The translations under genes were made by a program, and so were the position numbers. A DNA stretch of 64,000 nt from Novosphingobium sp. 9. Lineage in GTDB: Bacteria > Pseudomonadota > Alphaproteobacteria > Sphingomonadales > Sphingomonadaceae. The notes below the pieces were generated by a model that was not told where the DNA came from, searched no databases, and saw only the letters and a list, made by a program, of their open reading frames with translations. Shown here one piece after another: positions 16,727-25,054 of this stretch. How positions within the stretch are numbered: position 1 is the first letter of the stretch; every line of letters starts with the position of its first letter. Location: positions 1,426,501 through 1,490,500 of the forward strand of contig NZ_CP022707.1 of NCBI RefSeq assembly GCF_025340265.1, written 5' to 3'.

Positions 16727-18762
16727 TCCTTCAGCAACGGCGCCGGAAAGGACAGGGTGAAGCGGGCGCCGGAACTGCCGTCGATACGGTTGGCAGCGCG
16801 AACGCTCAACCCCATGGCCATTGCGAAACCGTGTACGATGGCAAGGCCGAGGCCGGTGCCGCCGGTCCGGTCCGAGCCTTCGATGCGCGCGAACGTCTCG
16901 AATATCCGGATCTCTTCGCCTGCGGGGATGCCGGGACCGTGATCGGTGATTTCAAGATCGAGGCCGTGTGCGTGACGGATCGCGCGAAGCTCGATCGGGC
17001 CATCTTCGGTTCCGTATTTCGCGGCATTCCCGATCAGGTTGGTAAGGCACAGGTGCAGCAGATGCGGATCGACCATGACCATCGGCGTGTCGGCGGGCAT
17101 GTCCTGAAGCACGATCTGATCGACCAGTACGGAACGCAACTCCTGCAAGGCTTCCGCCAGAGCTTCGTCGAGAGCGACCGGCTCGATCCGCACCTGCACC
17201 GCGCCGGCCTCGATGCGGGCCATGTCGAGCAGGTTGACGACGAAGCGGTGAAGGCGCCCGGCCTCGCGGCGTGCGGTGGCGATCTGCGCCTGTTGTTGCG
17301 GTTCGTCGGGGCGAATGGCGGCCAGCGTCCCGATGATCGTCGTCAGCGGTGTGCGCAGATCGTGACTGACCGAGGAGAGCAGGGCATGGCGTAGCCGCTC
17401 GCGCTCGCGGGCCTGGGAAAGCTGGGCCATCTCTTCCTCCAGCACGATCCGTTCGAGTGCGAGTGCGGCTTGATCGAGCAGGCTGTGCAGCAGGGGGAGG
17501 TGATCGGCGCGTATCGGCAAGGCGGCATCGCGCCGGGCAATCCCGAACACACCGATCGGGCGTTCGCCTGAGCCGACTGCGTGGAACAGCCATTCCGAAG
17601 ATGTCACCGTATCGGAACTGCGTCCGGTCGGGAGACGGTGTTGATAGGCCCATTCGGCCGCAATCAGATCGAGCAGTTCCAGCCTTGCGCCGGTTGGCCA
17701 GCTCCAGCGCCGGGAGAAGGGCTGGGCACCGGCTCCGGTTTCGTCGGCCATCAGAAAGATCGTGTCGGCATCGAGCAGTGCCGCGATTTCGGTGCAGAGC
17801 AGTGTAGCCAGTTCCTCGATCCGCACTATCGCTGCCAGCTGTCCGGCGAAGCCGGCCAGCGTGCTGTTCTGCGCCGCGCTGCCCTGCGCCTGCAAGGCGT
17901 GGTCTCTTACCCGCGCGGCCATCTGGCTGATGACGACCGCCACGGCCAGGAGGATCAGCACGGTCAGGAGATTGCGGGGGTCCTCGATGGTGAACGTGCG
18001 GGTGGGAGGCAGGAAGAAGAAGTTGTAGATGAGCGAGGAGGCCAGGCTTGTCGTAATGCCGACCTGCAGGCCGTACCGGGTCGCTGCAACCATGACGGGC
18101 AGCAGGTAGAGCAAGCCCAGATCGGCAATGTTTCCGGTCGACAGGATTCCCCAGCCGATCAGTGTGACCGCCAGAACCAGCCCGAGGGATAGCGCATAAC
18201 CCTGCCAGCGTGCCGAAGGCATGTCCTGGGGCATGCGGTGCAAGGGCGTCTGCTTCGGTTCGGATGCAGCAGGCACGACATGGAGCGTGATGTCGGGAGC
18301 CTCGCGCAAAAGCCGGTCAACGATGGTATCCCGGCGTAGCCTGCGCCACCATGAGCGGGGCGATCTTGCGAGGATCAGCTGGGTGGCGTGGGTGGTACTG
18401 ACGCGGCGGCGCAGGCCATCGAAGACCGAGCTCGCCGGAAGTGTGGCGACATGGCCGCCGAGCGTCGTCGCGAGATGCAGGGCGGCGCTTACCCGTTCGC
18501 GCTCCGCAACGGAAAAGCGCGCAGCCTGCGGCGTCTCCACATGAACAGCGCTCCACGATGCCTGCATCGCGTCGGCCATGCGGTGGGCGACCCGCACGAG
18601 ATCGCGGGCGTTCGCATTCTCGCCCACAGCGACGAGGATGTGGGCCGGGGCGCCGGGCTTTGCATGGGCTGTGGGAGGCTCAGAATGGCGCGCGAGATCG
18701 TTCACGCGGTTGCTTGTGCGCCGATCGGGGGTTTTCCGTCCAGCGTGAACTTTTGAGGTCAT
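16711..18762 (-). CDS. kdpD: KdpD-like sensor histidine kinase lacking the N-terminal KdpD domain
   Basis: 683 residues if started at ATG 18762; canonical KdpD has roughly 890-900. Domains in order: a USP-like segment (AHILVAVGENANARDLVRVA, residues ~35-155), four membrane helices of DUF4118 type (~180-290, with YNFFFLPPTRTFTIEDPRN), a GAF-like domain (~320-450), then HisKA (SSVSHDLRTPLTTIIG, phospho-His) and HATPase (LIGNAAKYG, DHGPGIP, GGTGLGLAIV). The Walker-containing KdpD domain that normally precedes the USP segment is missing. The frame is open to 19050, but that extra part shows no KdpD motif. Paired with kdpE by overlap. Possibly it senses K+ or turgor for a distant target or for the adjacent antiporter. 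Confidence 0.82.
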   Translation of the reverse strand: MTSKVHAGRKTPDRRTSNRVNDLARHSEPPTAHAKPGAPAHILVAVGENANARDLVRVAHRMADAMQASWSAVHVETPQAARFSVAERERVSAALHLATTLGGHVATLPASSVFDGLRRRVSTTHATQLILARSPRSWWRRLRRDTIVDRLLREAPDITLHVVPAASEPKQTPLHRMPQDMPSARWQGYALSLGLVLAVTLIGWGILSTGNIADLGLLYLLPVMVAATRYGLQVGITTSLASSLIYNFFFLPPTRTFTIEDPRNLLTVLILLAVAVVISQMAARVRDHALQAQGSAAQNSTLAGFAGQLAAIVRIEELATLLCTEIAALLDADTIFLMADETGAGAQPFSRRWSWPTGARLELLDLIAAEWAYQHRLPTGRSSDTVTSSEWLFHAVGSGERPIGVFGIARRDAALPIRADHLPLLHSLLDQAALALERIVLEEEMAQLSQARERERLRHALLSSVSHDLRTPLTTIIGTLAAIRPDEPQQQAQIATARREAGRLHRFVVNLLDMARIEAGAVQVRIEPVALDEALAEALQELRSVLVDQIVLQDMPADTPMVMVDPHLLHLCLTNLIGNAAKYGTEDGPIELRAIRHAHGLDLEITDHGPGIPAGEEIRIFETFARIEGSDRTGGTGLGLAIVHGFAMAMGLSVRAANRIDGSSGARFTLSFPAPLLKEWPQP

Positions 18763-19048
18763 GGCCCAAACGCGCGGGCGACATCCTGTCCTCAGCATGC
18801 GCAGAATGCCGGAGATCACGATGCGATCATCGTCAATCTCAGGCTCACCCGGCTTGCCTCGGGGCGGATGTGACTGATTGCCTCCAGGAAACGCTCGCTC
18901 TCTTTCTGAGGGCTCAAAGGGCGCTCTGGTCCGAGACGGAAGGCATGCGGTCTTCTTGCAGGAACGGACGCAGGCATGCCGGAACGGTATAACGCGGGCG
19001 GCGTATTCAATACGACGCGGCGCGTGGCACGGGCGTAAGCGAAAAGGC

Positions 19049-19879
19049 ATGACCGACGAGACCGCCTCCTCTTCCGATCCCCAAACCGTGATCCTGTTGC
19101 CGGGCCTGCTGTGCGATGCCGCGATCTGGACTGATCAGGTCGCGGCACTGGCTCCTTGCTACAGGGTGATGGTGCTGGATCCGGGGGAACGGGCGTCGAT
19201 CACGCAGATGGCAGAGCGCGTTCTGGCCGAAGGGCCGCTGCGTTTCTCGCTGGCGGGGCATTCGATGGGCGCGCGCGTGGCGATGGAAGTCGCTCGCCTT
19301 GCGCCGCATCGCATCGCGCGGCTAGCACTGCTCGATACGGGCGCGCATCCGGTCCGGTCGGGCGAAGCCGAGAAGCGGCAGGTCATGCTGGATATTTCCG
19401 CGGGTCAGGGCATGCGTGCGCTGGCCGATGCCTGGCTGCCGCCGATGGTGGGAGAAGCGCGGTTTGCCGAAGACGAGGCTTTGCGCGAGACGCTTTACGC
19501 CATGGTCGAGCGAATGACTCCGGCGATCCACCGGGCGCAGATCGCGGCGCTGCTGGCCCGGCCCGATGCGATGGCGGGCCTTGCCGCCTTGCGTGACATG
19601 GGCTCCTGTCCGGCGCTGATCGGGGTCGGGCGTGACGACCGCTGGAGCCCTCCCGAGCAGCATGAGGCTATCGTCGCGGCTTTGCCAGAAGCGCGGTTCG
19701 TGATTTTCGAAGGTGCGGGCCATATGGCTCCGCTGGAAGCGCCTGATGCGGTCAGCGCGGCGCTGCTGGCGTGGATGGCAATGCCGATAAAAGCGGGGCC
19801 GATAAAAACTGGGCCGATAAAAGAGGTGTCGGCACCAGAGACGTCGGTGTCGCAGACGGACGGGGCAACCGTGCGATGA
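19049..19879 (+). CDS. Alpha/beta-hydrolase
   Basis: 276 residues from ATG 19049. HGXP-like region VILLPGLLCDAAIWTDQV, nucleophile elbow LAGHSMGARVAME (Ser), a late acid in IGVGRDDRWSP and the catalytic His in EGAGHMAPLEAP give a complete triad. The family hydrolyses esters, lactones or C-C bonds; the substrate is unknown. The C-terminus carries a short tandem repeat, PIKAG-PIKTG-PIKEV, from three 15-base DNA repeats at 19783-19827. The stop overlaps the start of the SnoaL-like gene (ATGA), so the two are translationally coupled. Divergent from the sensor kinase across 286 bases in which I see no clear site. Confidence 0.83.
   Translation: MTDETASSSDPQTVILLPGLLCDAAIWTDQVAALAPCYRVMVLDPGERASITQMAERVLAEGPLRFSLAGHSMGARVAMEVARLAPHRIARLALLDTGAHPVRSGEAEKRQVMLDISAGQGMRALADAWLPPMVGEARFAEDEALRETLYAMVERMTPAIHRAQIAALLARPDAMAGLAALRDMGSCPALIGVGRDDRWSPPEQHEAIVAALPEARFVIFEGAGHMAPLEAPDAVSAALLAWMAMPIKAGPIKTGPIKEVSAPETSVSQTDGATVR
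19783..19827 (+). repeat. 15-bp tandem repeat, three copies, inside hydrolase 3' end
   Basis: Three in-frame units each begin GCCGATAAAA and differ in the last five bases (19783-19797, 19798-19812, 19813-19827). They encode PIKAG, PIKTG and PIKEV, extending the protein beyond the hydrolase fold. Slippage could vary the copy number. Confidence 0.8.
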
Positions 19880-20289
19880 CCGAAACGATAGACCGGCTGG
19901 AGCGCATGCTCGCTGAACATGCCATAGCGCGGCGGATCGTTGCTTTCGCGGCGGCCAATGACGGGCATGACGCACAAGGTGTGGCGGCGATGTTCGTGCT
20001 GGAAGGGCGTTTCGCAAGACCGACCGATCCCGACCGTCCGGTCATCGGGCGCGAGGCCATCCTCGCCTTCTTTCGGGATCGCCCGGCGCGTGTCACGCGC
20101 CATGTCATGACCAATATCCTCGTCGAGATCGACAGCCCGGACCATGCTCGCGCGCAAAGCGTGGTGACACTCCACACCGGGGAGCGAGGGGAGACAGTGA
20201 TGGTGGGCGGCTTCTCGGACGAACTGGTGCGGGAGGCCAATGGGGAATGGTATTTCCTGTCGCGATGCGGCTCGCTGGCCTTTGTATGA
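19876..20289 (+). CDS. SnoaL-like / NTF2-fold small protein
   Basis: 137 residues starting at the ATGA overlap with the hydrolase. The pattern of an N-terminal helix (MTETIDRLERMLAEHAIARR), then FVLEGRF, REAILAFFRDR, HVMTNILVEIDSP, AQSVVTLH and a final GEWYFLSRC strand is typical of the SnoaL_4/NTF2 fold. Members are cyclases, isomerases, dehydratases or non-enzymatic binding proteins, so function cannot be assigned. Coupling to the hydrolase suggests a joint step on one small molecule. Confidence 0.72.
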   Translation: MTETIDRLERMLAEHAIARRIVAFAAANDGHDAQGVAAMFVLEGRFARPTDPDRPVIGREAILAFFRDRPARVTRHVMTNILVEIDSPDHARAQSVVTLHTGERGETVMVGGFSDELVREANGEWYFLSRCGSLAFV

Positions 20290-20394
20290 TGACATGTACT
20301 GAAAACAGGTGGCATTTTGAGTAACCGTTCGGTTCTGAGCAACCGGTAGTTTCCGAAGATCTTCCGATTTTAGAATTTCTTACCGCTCGAATTG

Positions 20395-20640
20395 TGCGGG
20401 ATGGGACAGTCTCGTTCCTCACGTGCCTGCGCAAAGGGTTGTGGAACCTCTCGATCTCATGAACGCGTTCTGCCGCTCGCTCGCGTGTTTTGTGAATATG
20501 GCGCCGGATGCGCTGACGCTGGAACGAGCGGAAGAAGCTGTCGATTACAGCGTAGCCACAACAGTTGCCGTGCAGGCGCATCGAATGCTTAAGACTGTGC
20601 GTTCGAATGAGAGCGGTTCCGTCCGTGCTGGCGAACTGCG
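20395..20640 (-). pseudogene. IS3-family transposase remnant (C-terminal DDE part)
   Basis: On the minus strand one frame reads HSLKHSMRLHGNCCGYAVID, then SFFRSFQRQRIRRHIHKTRE and later VHEIERFHNPLRRH. This aligns by eye with the end of IS3-type OrfB (typically HSMSRRGNCYDNA, ESFF.LKRERIRR, a YIE.FYN..RRH tail). The catalytic Glu of ESFF is Asp here and the conserved YDN is lost. There is no upstream transposase and no recognisable IS ends, so this is an old fossil. It lies in the 596-base gap 20290-20885; the rest of that gap, relatively A+T rich near 20300-20400 and 20760-20850, shows no gene I can support. Confidence 0.72.
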
Positions 20641-20885
20641 AGCCTCGATCGCCCCGCCTTCAAATCCCGACACGCTCCCTTCCCGGAGACCATGTTTGGC
20701 TTTGAGGTAAACCGCAGGTTCCTGATCTGACCTCAAGGCAGGCCAGGTGCTCCCGGTTTGCGGTATTGGCCTTACCTTTATCTTGAATAGGGCTATGCGC
20801 GAGGGTTGTTTCATATTATGGTCTTTCGTAACATATAATGGGAGTTTCGGGCTGTTTGCGCGAAATTGTTACGGAGAGGTATGCC

Positions 20886-23800
20886 ATGCGGCGATCATGG
20901 GCATTTTTGGCAAGTGCGCTGGCGATAGGTATTGGCCTGACCACAAGTGCCATGGCGCAGCGCGCTTCTGTTGCGACCGTGTCACCGCGACAGAGCTATA
21001 ACTTCGATCGCGACTGGCGCATGGCAGTGGCAGACAACGCCGGTTTTGCGACGCCTGCCTTCGACGACAGCGCCTGGAAGCCGGTAAGCCTGCCGCATGC
21101 CTTCAACGAGGATCAGGCCTTCGCCATCGACGGGCACGACCATGCCGAAGGGATCATCTGGTATCGCAAGCATTTCACGCTGCCTGCCGATGCACCGAAG
21201 GGGGAAGCGCTGCTGGAGTTCCAGGGCGTTCGGCAGGCGGCCGAGGTCTGGGTCAACGGGCAAAAGCTGGGTTTCAGCGAGAACGGGGTGATGGCCTTCG
21301 GGGTCGATATCACGGCGGCGCTGAAGCCGGGGGACAACGTGGTCGCCGTTCGGGTGGACAACCACTGGGACTATCGCGAGCGCGCGACGAACACCAAGTT
21401 CCAGTGGGAAGACAAGAACTTCTACGCCAACTTCGGCGGGATCAACAAGTCGGTGCGGCTGCATCTGACCGGCCCGGTCTATCAGACATTGCCGTTGTAC
21501 AGTTCGCTGGGGACGAGCGGCAGCTATATCTGGGCGGATGCCTACGACGTGTCGCATGGCGCCGCGACGGTCCATGCCGAAGCGCAAGTGCGCAATGCCT
21601 CGGCCAAGCCGATGGACGTGCGCTATTCGGTGCTGGTGCGCGATCTTCAGGGGCGGCAGGTCGCCCGCTTCGAGGGTGAGCGAGGAACGCTGGCGGCAGG
21701 CGCGACGGTGACGCTTCACGCGCAGCAGCGACTGTCCGGGCTTCACTTCTGGAGCTGGGGCTACGGCTATCTCTATACCGTTACCGGCATCCTTTCCGAT
21801 GCCGGCGGCAAGGTGATCGACGCGATCGATACCCGGACCGGCTTTCGGGAGACCCGCTTCGATCATGGCGAGGTGCGGCTGAACGGCCGGGTGCTCCAGC
21901 TCAAGGGCTATGCGCAGCGCTCGACAAATGAATGGGCGGCTGTCGGACCCGATGTGCCGCCCTGGGTCAGCGATCTGTCCAACGGCATGATCACCGGCAG
22001 CAACGGCAATCTGGTGCGCTGGATGCATGTGACGCCTGCCAAGCAGGATATTGAAAGCGCGGACAGGCTCGGGCTGATCGAGGCGATGCCCGCCGGGGAT
22101 TCCGAAGGCGATCCCACCGGGCGGCGCTGGGACCAGCGGGTCGAGGTCATGCGCGATGCGATCATCTACAACCGCAACAATCCCTCGATCCTGTTCTACG
22201 AGAGCGGCAATCACGGCATTACCGATGCGCATATGGCGCAGATGCGCGCGCTGAAGGCACGCTGGGACCCGCATGGAGGCCGCGCCATCGGTGCCCGCGA
22301 GATGCTGGGCAGCGATCCTGCGAATAACGGCGCCGAGTACGGCGGCGAGATGCTCTATATCAACAAGAGCGCGGGCAAGCCGCTCTGGGCGATGGAATAC
22401 TCGCGTGACGAGGCCGCGCGCGCCTATCAGGACGACTGGACGCCGCCGTTTCACAAGGACGCGCCCGACTACAACCGCAATGTCGAGAGCATGGCGGTGG
22501 AGGACGTGCGCCGCTGGTGGGACTATTATCAGCAACGCCCCGGCGGCGGCGATCGCGTGAGTGCGGGCGGGGTCAAGATCGGCTTTACCGATTCCAATTC
22601 GCATTTCCGGGGCGACAACAACTATCGCCGCTCGGGCGTGGTCGATGCGGTGCGGCTGCCCAAGGACCCGTGGTTCGTGCATCAGGCGATGTGGGACGGC
22701 TGGGTCGAATCCGGGGGGCATCATCTCCATATCCTAGGGCACTGGACTTATCCGGAAAGCACGGTGAAGCCGGTCTACGTCGTGGCCAATGCCGAACGGG
22801 TGGAGCTTTTCCTCAACGGCCTGTCGCTGGGACAGGGACAGCGCGACAGCGGCTTCCTGTTCACCTTCCCCGATGTGCATTTCAGGCCCGGCACGCTGAA
22901 GGCCGTGGCCACGTTCGCCGATGGCACGACCACACAGGAGAACCTGACCACGGCAGGCGCACCGGTCGCCATCCGGCTGACGCCGCGCACCGGCCCGCGC
23001 GGCTTCGTGGCCGATGGCACCGATCTTGCGCTGGTCGATGTCGAAGTGGTGGATGGCAAGGGTCAGCGCGTGCCGACCGCGTTCAATCCGGTCGACTTCA
23101 CGCTGACCGGCGCTGCGCAATGGCGCGGCGGTATCGCGCAAGGGGACAGTTCGGGCAGGCCCCGCCCGACGCAGGCGGTCATGGCGCCGACGTATGCGGG
23201 AACGACCAGCTTTGCCGGTACGGCGCGGGGCGAAGACAACTATATTCTCGCCAGACATCTACCGGTCGAACTGGGCGTCAACCGCGTACTGGTGCGCTCG
23301 ACCACGCAGGCAGGCTCGGTCCATCTTGAGGCCAGTTCTCCCGGCCTCAAGAGCGCCTCGATCGATCTGAAGACGGTGGCCGCGCCGGTGAAGGGCGGTC
23401 TCTCGACGCAGTTTGCGGAGGATGCGCAACCTTCCGACCTCTCGCGCGGGCCTACGCCGCCGGGCGATTCCGTAGTGCCCCGGTTCGTCACCCTGCACCC
23501 GGTCGCGATCACCGCCGGATCGAACCAGACCAACGCGGCAAAGAGCCATGACGACAACGAGGCGACGACCTGGAGCAGCGACGGCAAGCCCGATACGGCG
23601 TGGATCGAGTATCGCTTTGCCAAGCCGCAGTCCGTGGCGGAACTCTCGCTGCGCCTCACCGGCTGGCGCATCCGCAGCTATCCGATCCAGGTCACACTGG
23701 ACGGCAAGGTCATCTACGAAGGCGAAACGCCCAAGTCTCTCGGATATGTGAGCCTGCCGATGGGCAAGGGCGCTGCGGGCACAAGGCTGCGCATCGCGTT

Positions 23801-23951
23801 GACCGGACCGACGGCGGATCGGGACGCCTTCGGCAAGATCGTCGAGGTGAAGAACGACAAGGTTGCCGCCAGCGTGGGCGCAGATGCCGTTCCCGCGGGC
23901 TGGCATCTCAGCATCGTCGAGGCCGATCTGCTCGGCCCGGTGGCGAAGTAG
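20886..23951 (+). CDS. Secreted glycoside hydrolase family 2 (beta-galactosidase-like) with C-terminal carbohydrate-binding domain
   Basis: 1021 residues from ATG 20886, after GGAGAGG. Signal peptide RRSWAFLASALAIGIGLTTS-AMAQ. Domains: jelly-roll (~30-200, FYANFGGINKSVRLHLTGPV), Ig-like (~210-310), TIM barrel (~320-600, RLNGRVLQLKGYAQRSTNEW), further Ig-like domains, and an F5/8-C-like module (~870-960, DDNEATTWSSDGKPDTAWIE). The nucleophile is probably Glu in KPLWAMEYSRDE. At the acid/base position, where GH2 enzymes have Asn-Glu, it reads FYESGNHG, i.e. Asn-His. Either another residue supplies the proton or the enzyme belongs to a divergent GH2 subgroup. Its likely role is cleavage of a plant or algal polysaccharide side chain outside the inner membrane. 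A polysaccharide deacetylase follows 13 bases downstream. Confidence 0.85.
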   Translation: MRRSWAFLASALAIGIGLTTSAMAQRASVATVSPRQSYNFDRDWRMAVADNAGFATPAFDDSAWKPVSLPHAFNEDQAFAIDGHDHAEGIIWYRKHFTLPADAPKGEALLEFQGVRQAAEVWVNGQKLGFSENGVMAFGVDITAALKPGDNVVAVRVDNHWDYRERATNTKFQWEDKNFYANFGGINKSVRLHLTGPVYQTLPLYSSLGTSGSYIWADAYDVSHGAATVHAEAQVRNASAKPMDVRYSVLVRDLQGRQVARFEGERGTLAAGATVTLHAQQRLSGLHFWSWGYGYLYTVTGILSDAGGKVIDAIDTRTGFRETRFDHGEVRLNGRVLQLKGYAQRSTNEWAAVGPDVPPWVSDLSNGMITGSNGNLVRWMHVTPAKQDIESADRLGLIEAMPAGDSEGDPTGRRWDQRVEVMRDAIIYNRNNPSILFYESGNHGITDAHMAQMRALKARWDPHGGRAIGAREMLGSDPANNGAEYGGEMLYINKSAGKPLWAMEYSRDEAARAYQDDWTPPFHKDAPDYNRNVESMAVEDVRRWWDYYQQRPGGGDRVSAGGVKIGFTDSNSHFRGDNNYRRSGVVDAVRLPKDPWFVHQAMWDGWVESGGHHLHILGHWTYPESTVKPVYVVANAERVELFLNGLSLGQGQRDSGFLFTFPDVHFRPGTLKAVATFADGTTTQENLTTAGAPVAIRLTPRTGPRGFVADGTDLALVDVEVVDGKGQRVPTAFNPVDFTLTGAAQWRGGIAQGDSSGRPRPTQAVMAPTYAGTTSFAGTARGEDNYILARHLPVELGVNRVLVRSTTQAGSVHLEASSPGLKSASIDLKTVAAPVKGGLSTQFAEDAQPSDLSRGPTPPGDSVVPRFVTLHPVAITAGSNQTNAAKSHDDNEATTWSSDGKPDTAWIEYRFAKPQSVAELSLRLTGWRIRSYPIQVTLDGKVIYEGETPKSLGYVSLPMGKGAAGTRLRIALTGPTADRDAFGKIVEVKNDKVAASVGADAVPAGWHLSIVEADLLGPVAK

Positions 23952-23964
23952 GAGGGCTGCTGAC

Positions 23965-24885
23965 ATGGTCTGGAGATATGCCCTCGCTCTGGTCGCCCTG
24001 TCGGCGATCGGCGTAAATCCTGCAAGCGCAAGGGAACGCTTCGACATCGCGATCACGGTGGATGATCTTCCTGCGCATGGCCCTTTGCCGGCTGGCCAGA
24101 CGCGGGCGAAGATCGCTCGGGCCTATCTGGACGCGCTTGAACGGCACCATGTTCCGGAAGCCTTCGGTTTCGTGAATGCGCAGAAGCTGGCGGACGACAG
24201 GGATGCGCAGGCGGTGCTCACGTTGTGGCGCAAGGCGGGCTATCCGCTCGGCAATCACAGTTTCAGCCATATGAACCTGGGACGCGCCGCGTCGTTGCAG
24301 GCTTGGGAGGAGGATGTCATCGCGGGCGAACCCGCCGTCGCGGCCGCGATGCCGGGGGCGGACTGGCACTGGTTCCGCTATCCCAATCTCTCGACCGGAA
24401 AGGACGCTGCGCAGCACGCGGCATCCCTCTCGTTCCTGACGGGGCGGGGCTATCATATCGCTGAAGTCAGCGTCGCCTTCAGCGACTGGGCCTATACCGA
24501 TGCCTATGTCCGCTGCCGGGCCAGAGGGGATGATGCCACGATTGCCCGAATGAAGGTGCAGTACCTGCAAGGCGTGGACGACGGTATCGCGTGGATGAAA
24601 GCGACGTCGCACCGCGTCTACGGGCGTATGGTGCCGCAAGTTCTGCTGACGCATATCGGTGCGTGGTCGGCCCTGATGCTGCCGCAGGTCCTGGCGCGTC
24701 TGGATGCAGCGGGCGCCCATTATGTGACGCTCGCAGGCGCCGAGCATGACCCGGCCTATGCGAGGGCCGCAGCCTATCCGGGCGGGGGCGGGATTATGGA
24801 GCGCACTGCGCGTGCTGAGGGAATCGACCTATCCGGCGTGCCTTCGCCCAAGCCCATCGAAAGTCTGGCAGAGGTGTGCAAATGA
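23965..24885 (+). CDS. Polysaccharide deacetylase (NodB-homology) family protein, secreted
   Basis: 306 residues from ATG 23965. Signal peptide MVWRYALALVALSAIGVNPASA. The NodB-type metal-binding Asp pair is in DIAITVDDLP near residue 32 and the two His are in GNHSFSHMNLG near residue 97; a substrate-binding Arg is in WFRYPNLSTG. Such enzymes remove acetyl groups from chitin-like or hemicellulose oligosaccharides with Zn2+ or Co2+. The gene starts 13 bases after the GH2 gene and is probably co-transcribed, suggesting that both act on one acetylated glycan in the periplasm. Confidence 0.83.
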   Translation: MVWRYALALVALSAIGVNPASARERFDIAITVDDLPAHGPLPAGQTRAKIARAYLDALERHHVPEAFGFVNAQKLADDRDAQAVLTLWRKAGYPLGNHSFSHMNLGRAASLQAWEEDVIAGEPAVAAAMPGADWHWFRYPNLSTGKDAAQHAASLSFLTGRGYHIAEVSVAFSDWAYTDAYVRCRARGDDATIARMKVQYLQGVDDGIAWMKATSHRVYGRMVPQVLLTHIGAWSALMLPQVLARLDAAGAHYVTLAGAEHDPAYARAAAYPGGGGIMERTARAEGIDLSGVPSPKPIESLAEVCK

Positions 24886-25054
24886 TCTGGGCGTCTGCCT
24901 GAAGGACCGGAAGCTGCATCGGTTTTTGCAGCGGGTAGATGCGCCGAATGAGGGGATATGCTGTCCGGGGCAGGGCGTGTCAGACAGGGTATGGGCGAAC
25001 CTGTGAAATGGAATTTTTACATAGCAATATCATATAGATGATAAGCCTATCGAC

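Noticed and set aside
18763-19048. N-terminal extension of the sensor kinase to supply the missing KdpD domain
   Set aside because: The open frame is only about 96 codons, has no Walker motif and is rich in Arg, Pro and Cys. The real KdpD domain would need roughly 200 residues.
20105-20581. Continuous 158-residue minus-strand frame as an intact gene
   Set aside because: Its first half is the degenerate transposase fragment and its second half is antisense to the SnoaL-like gene.
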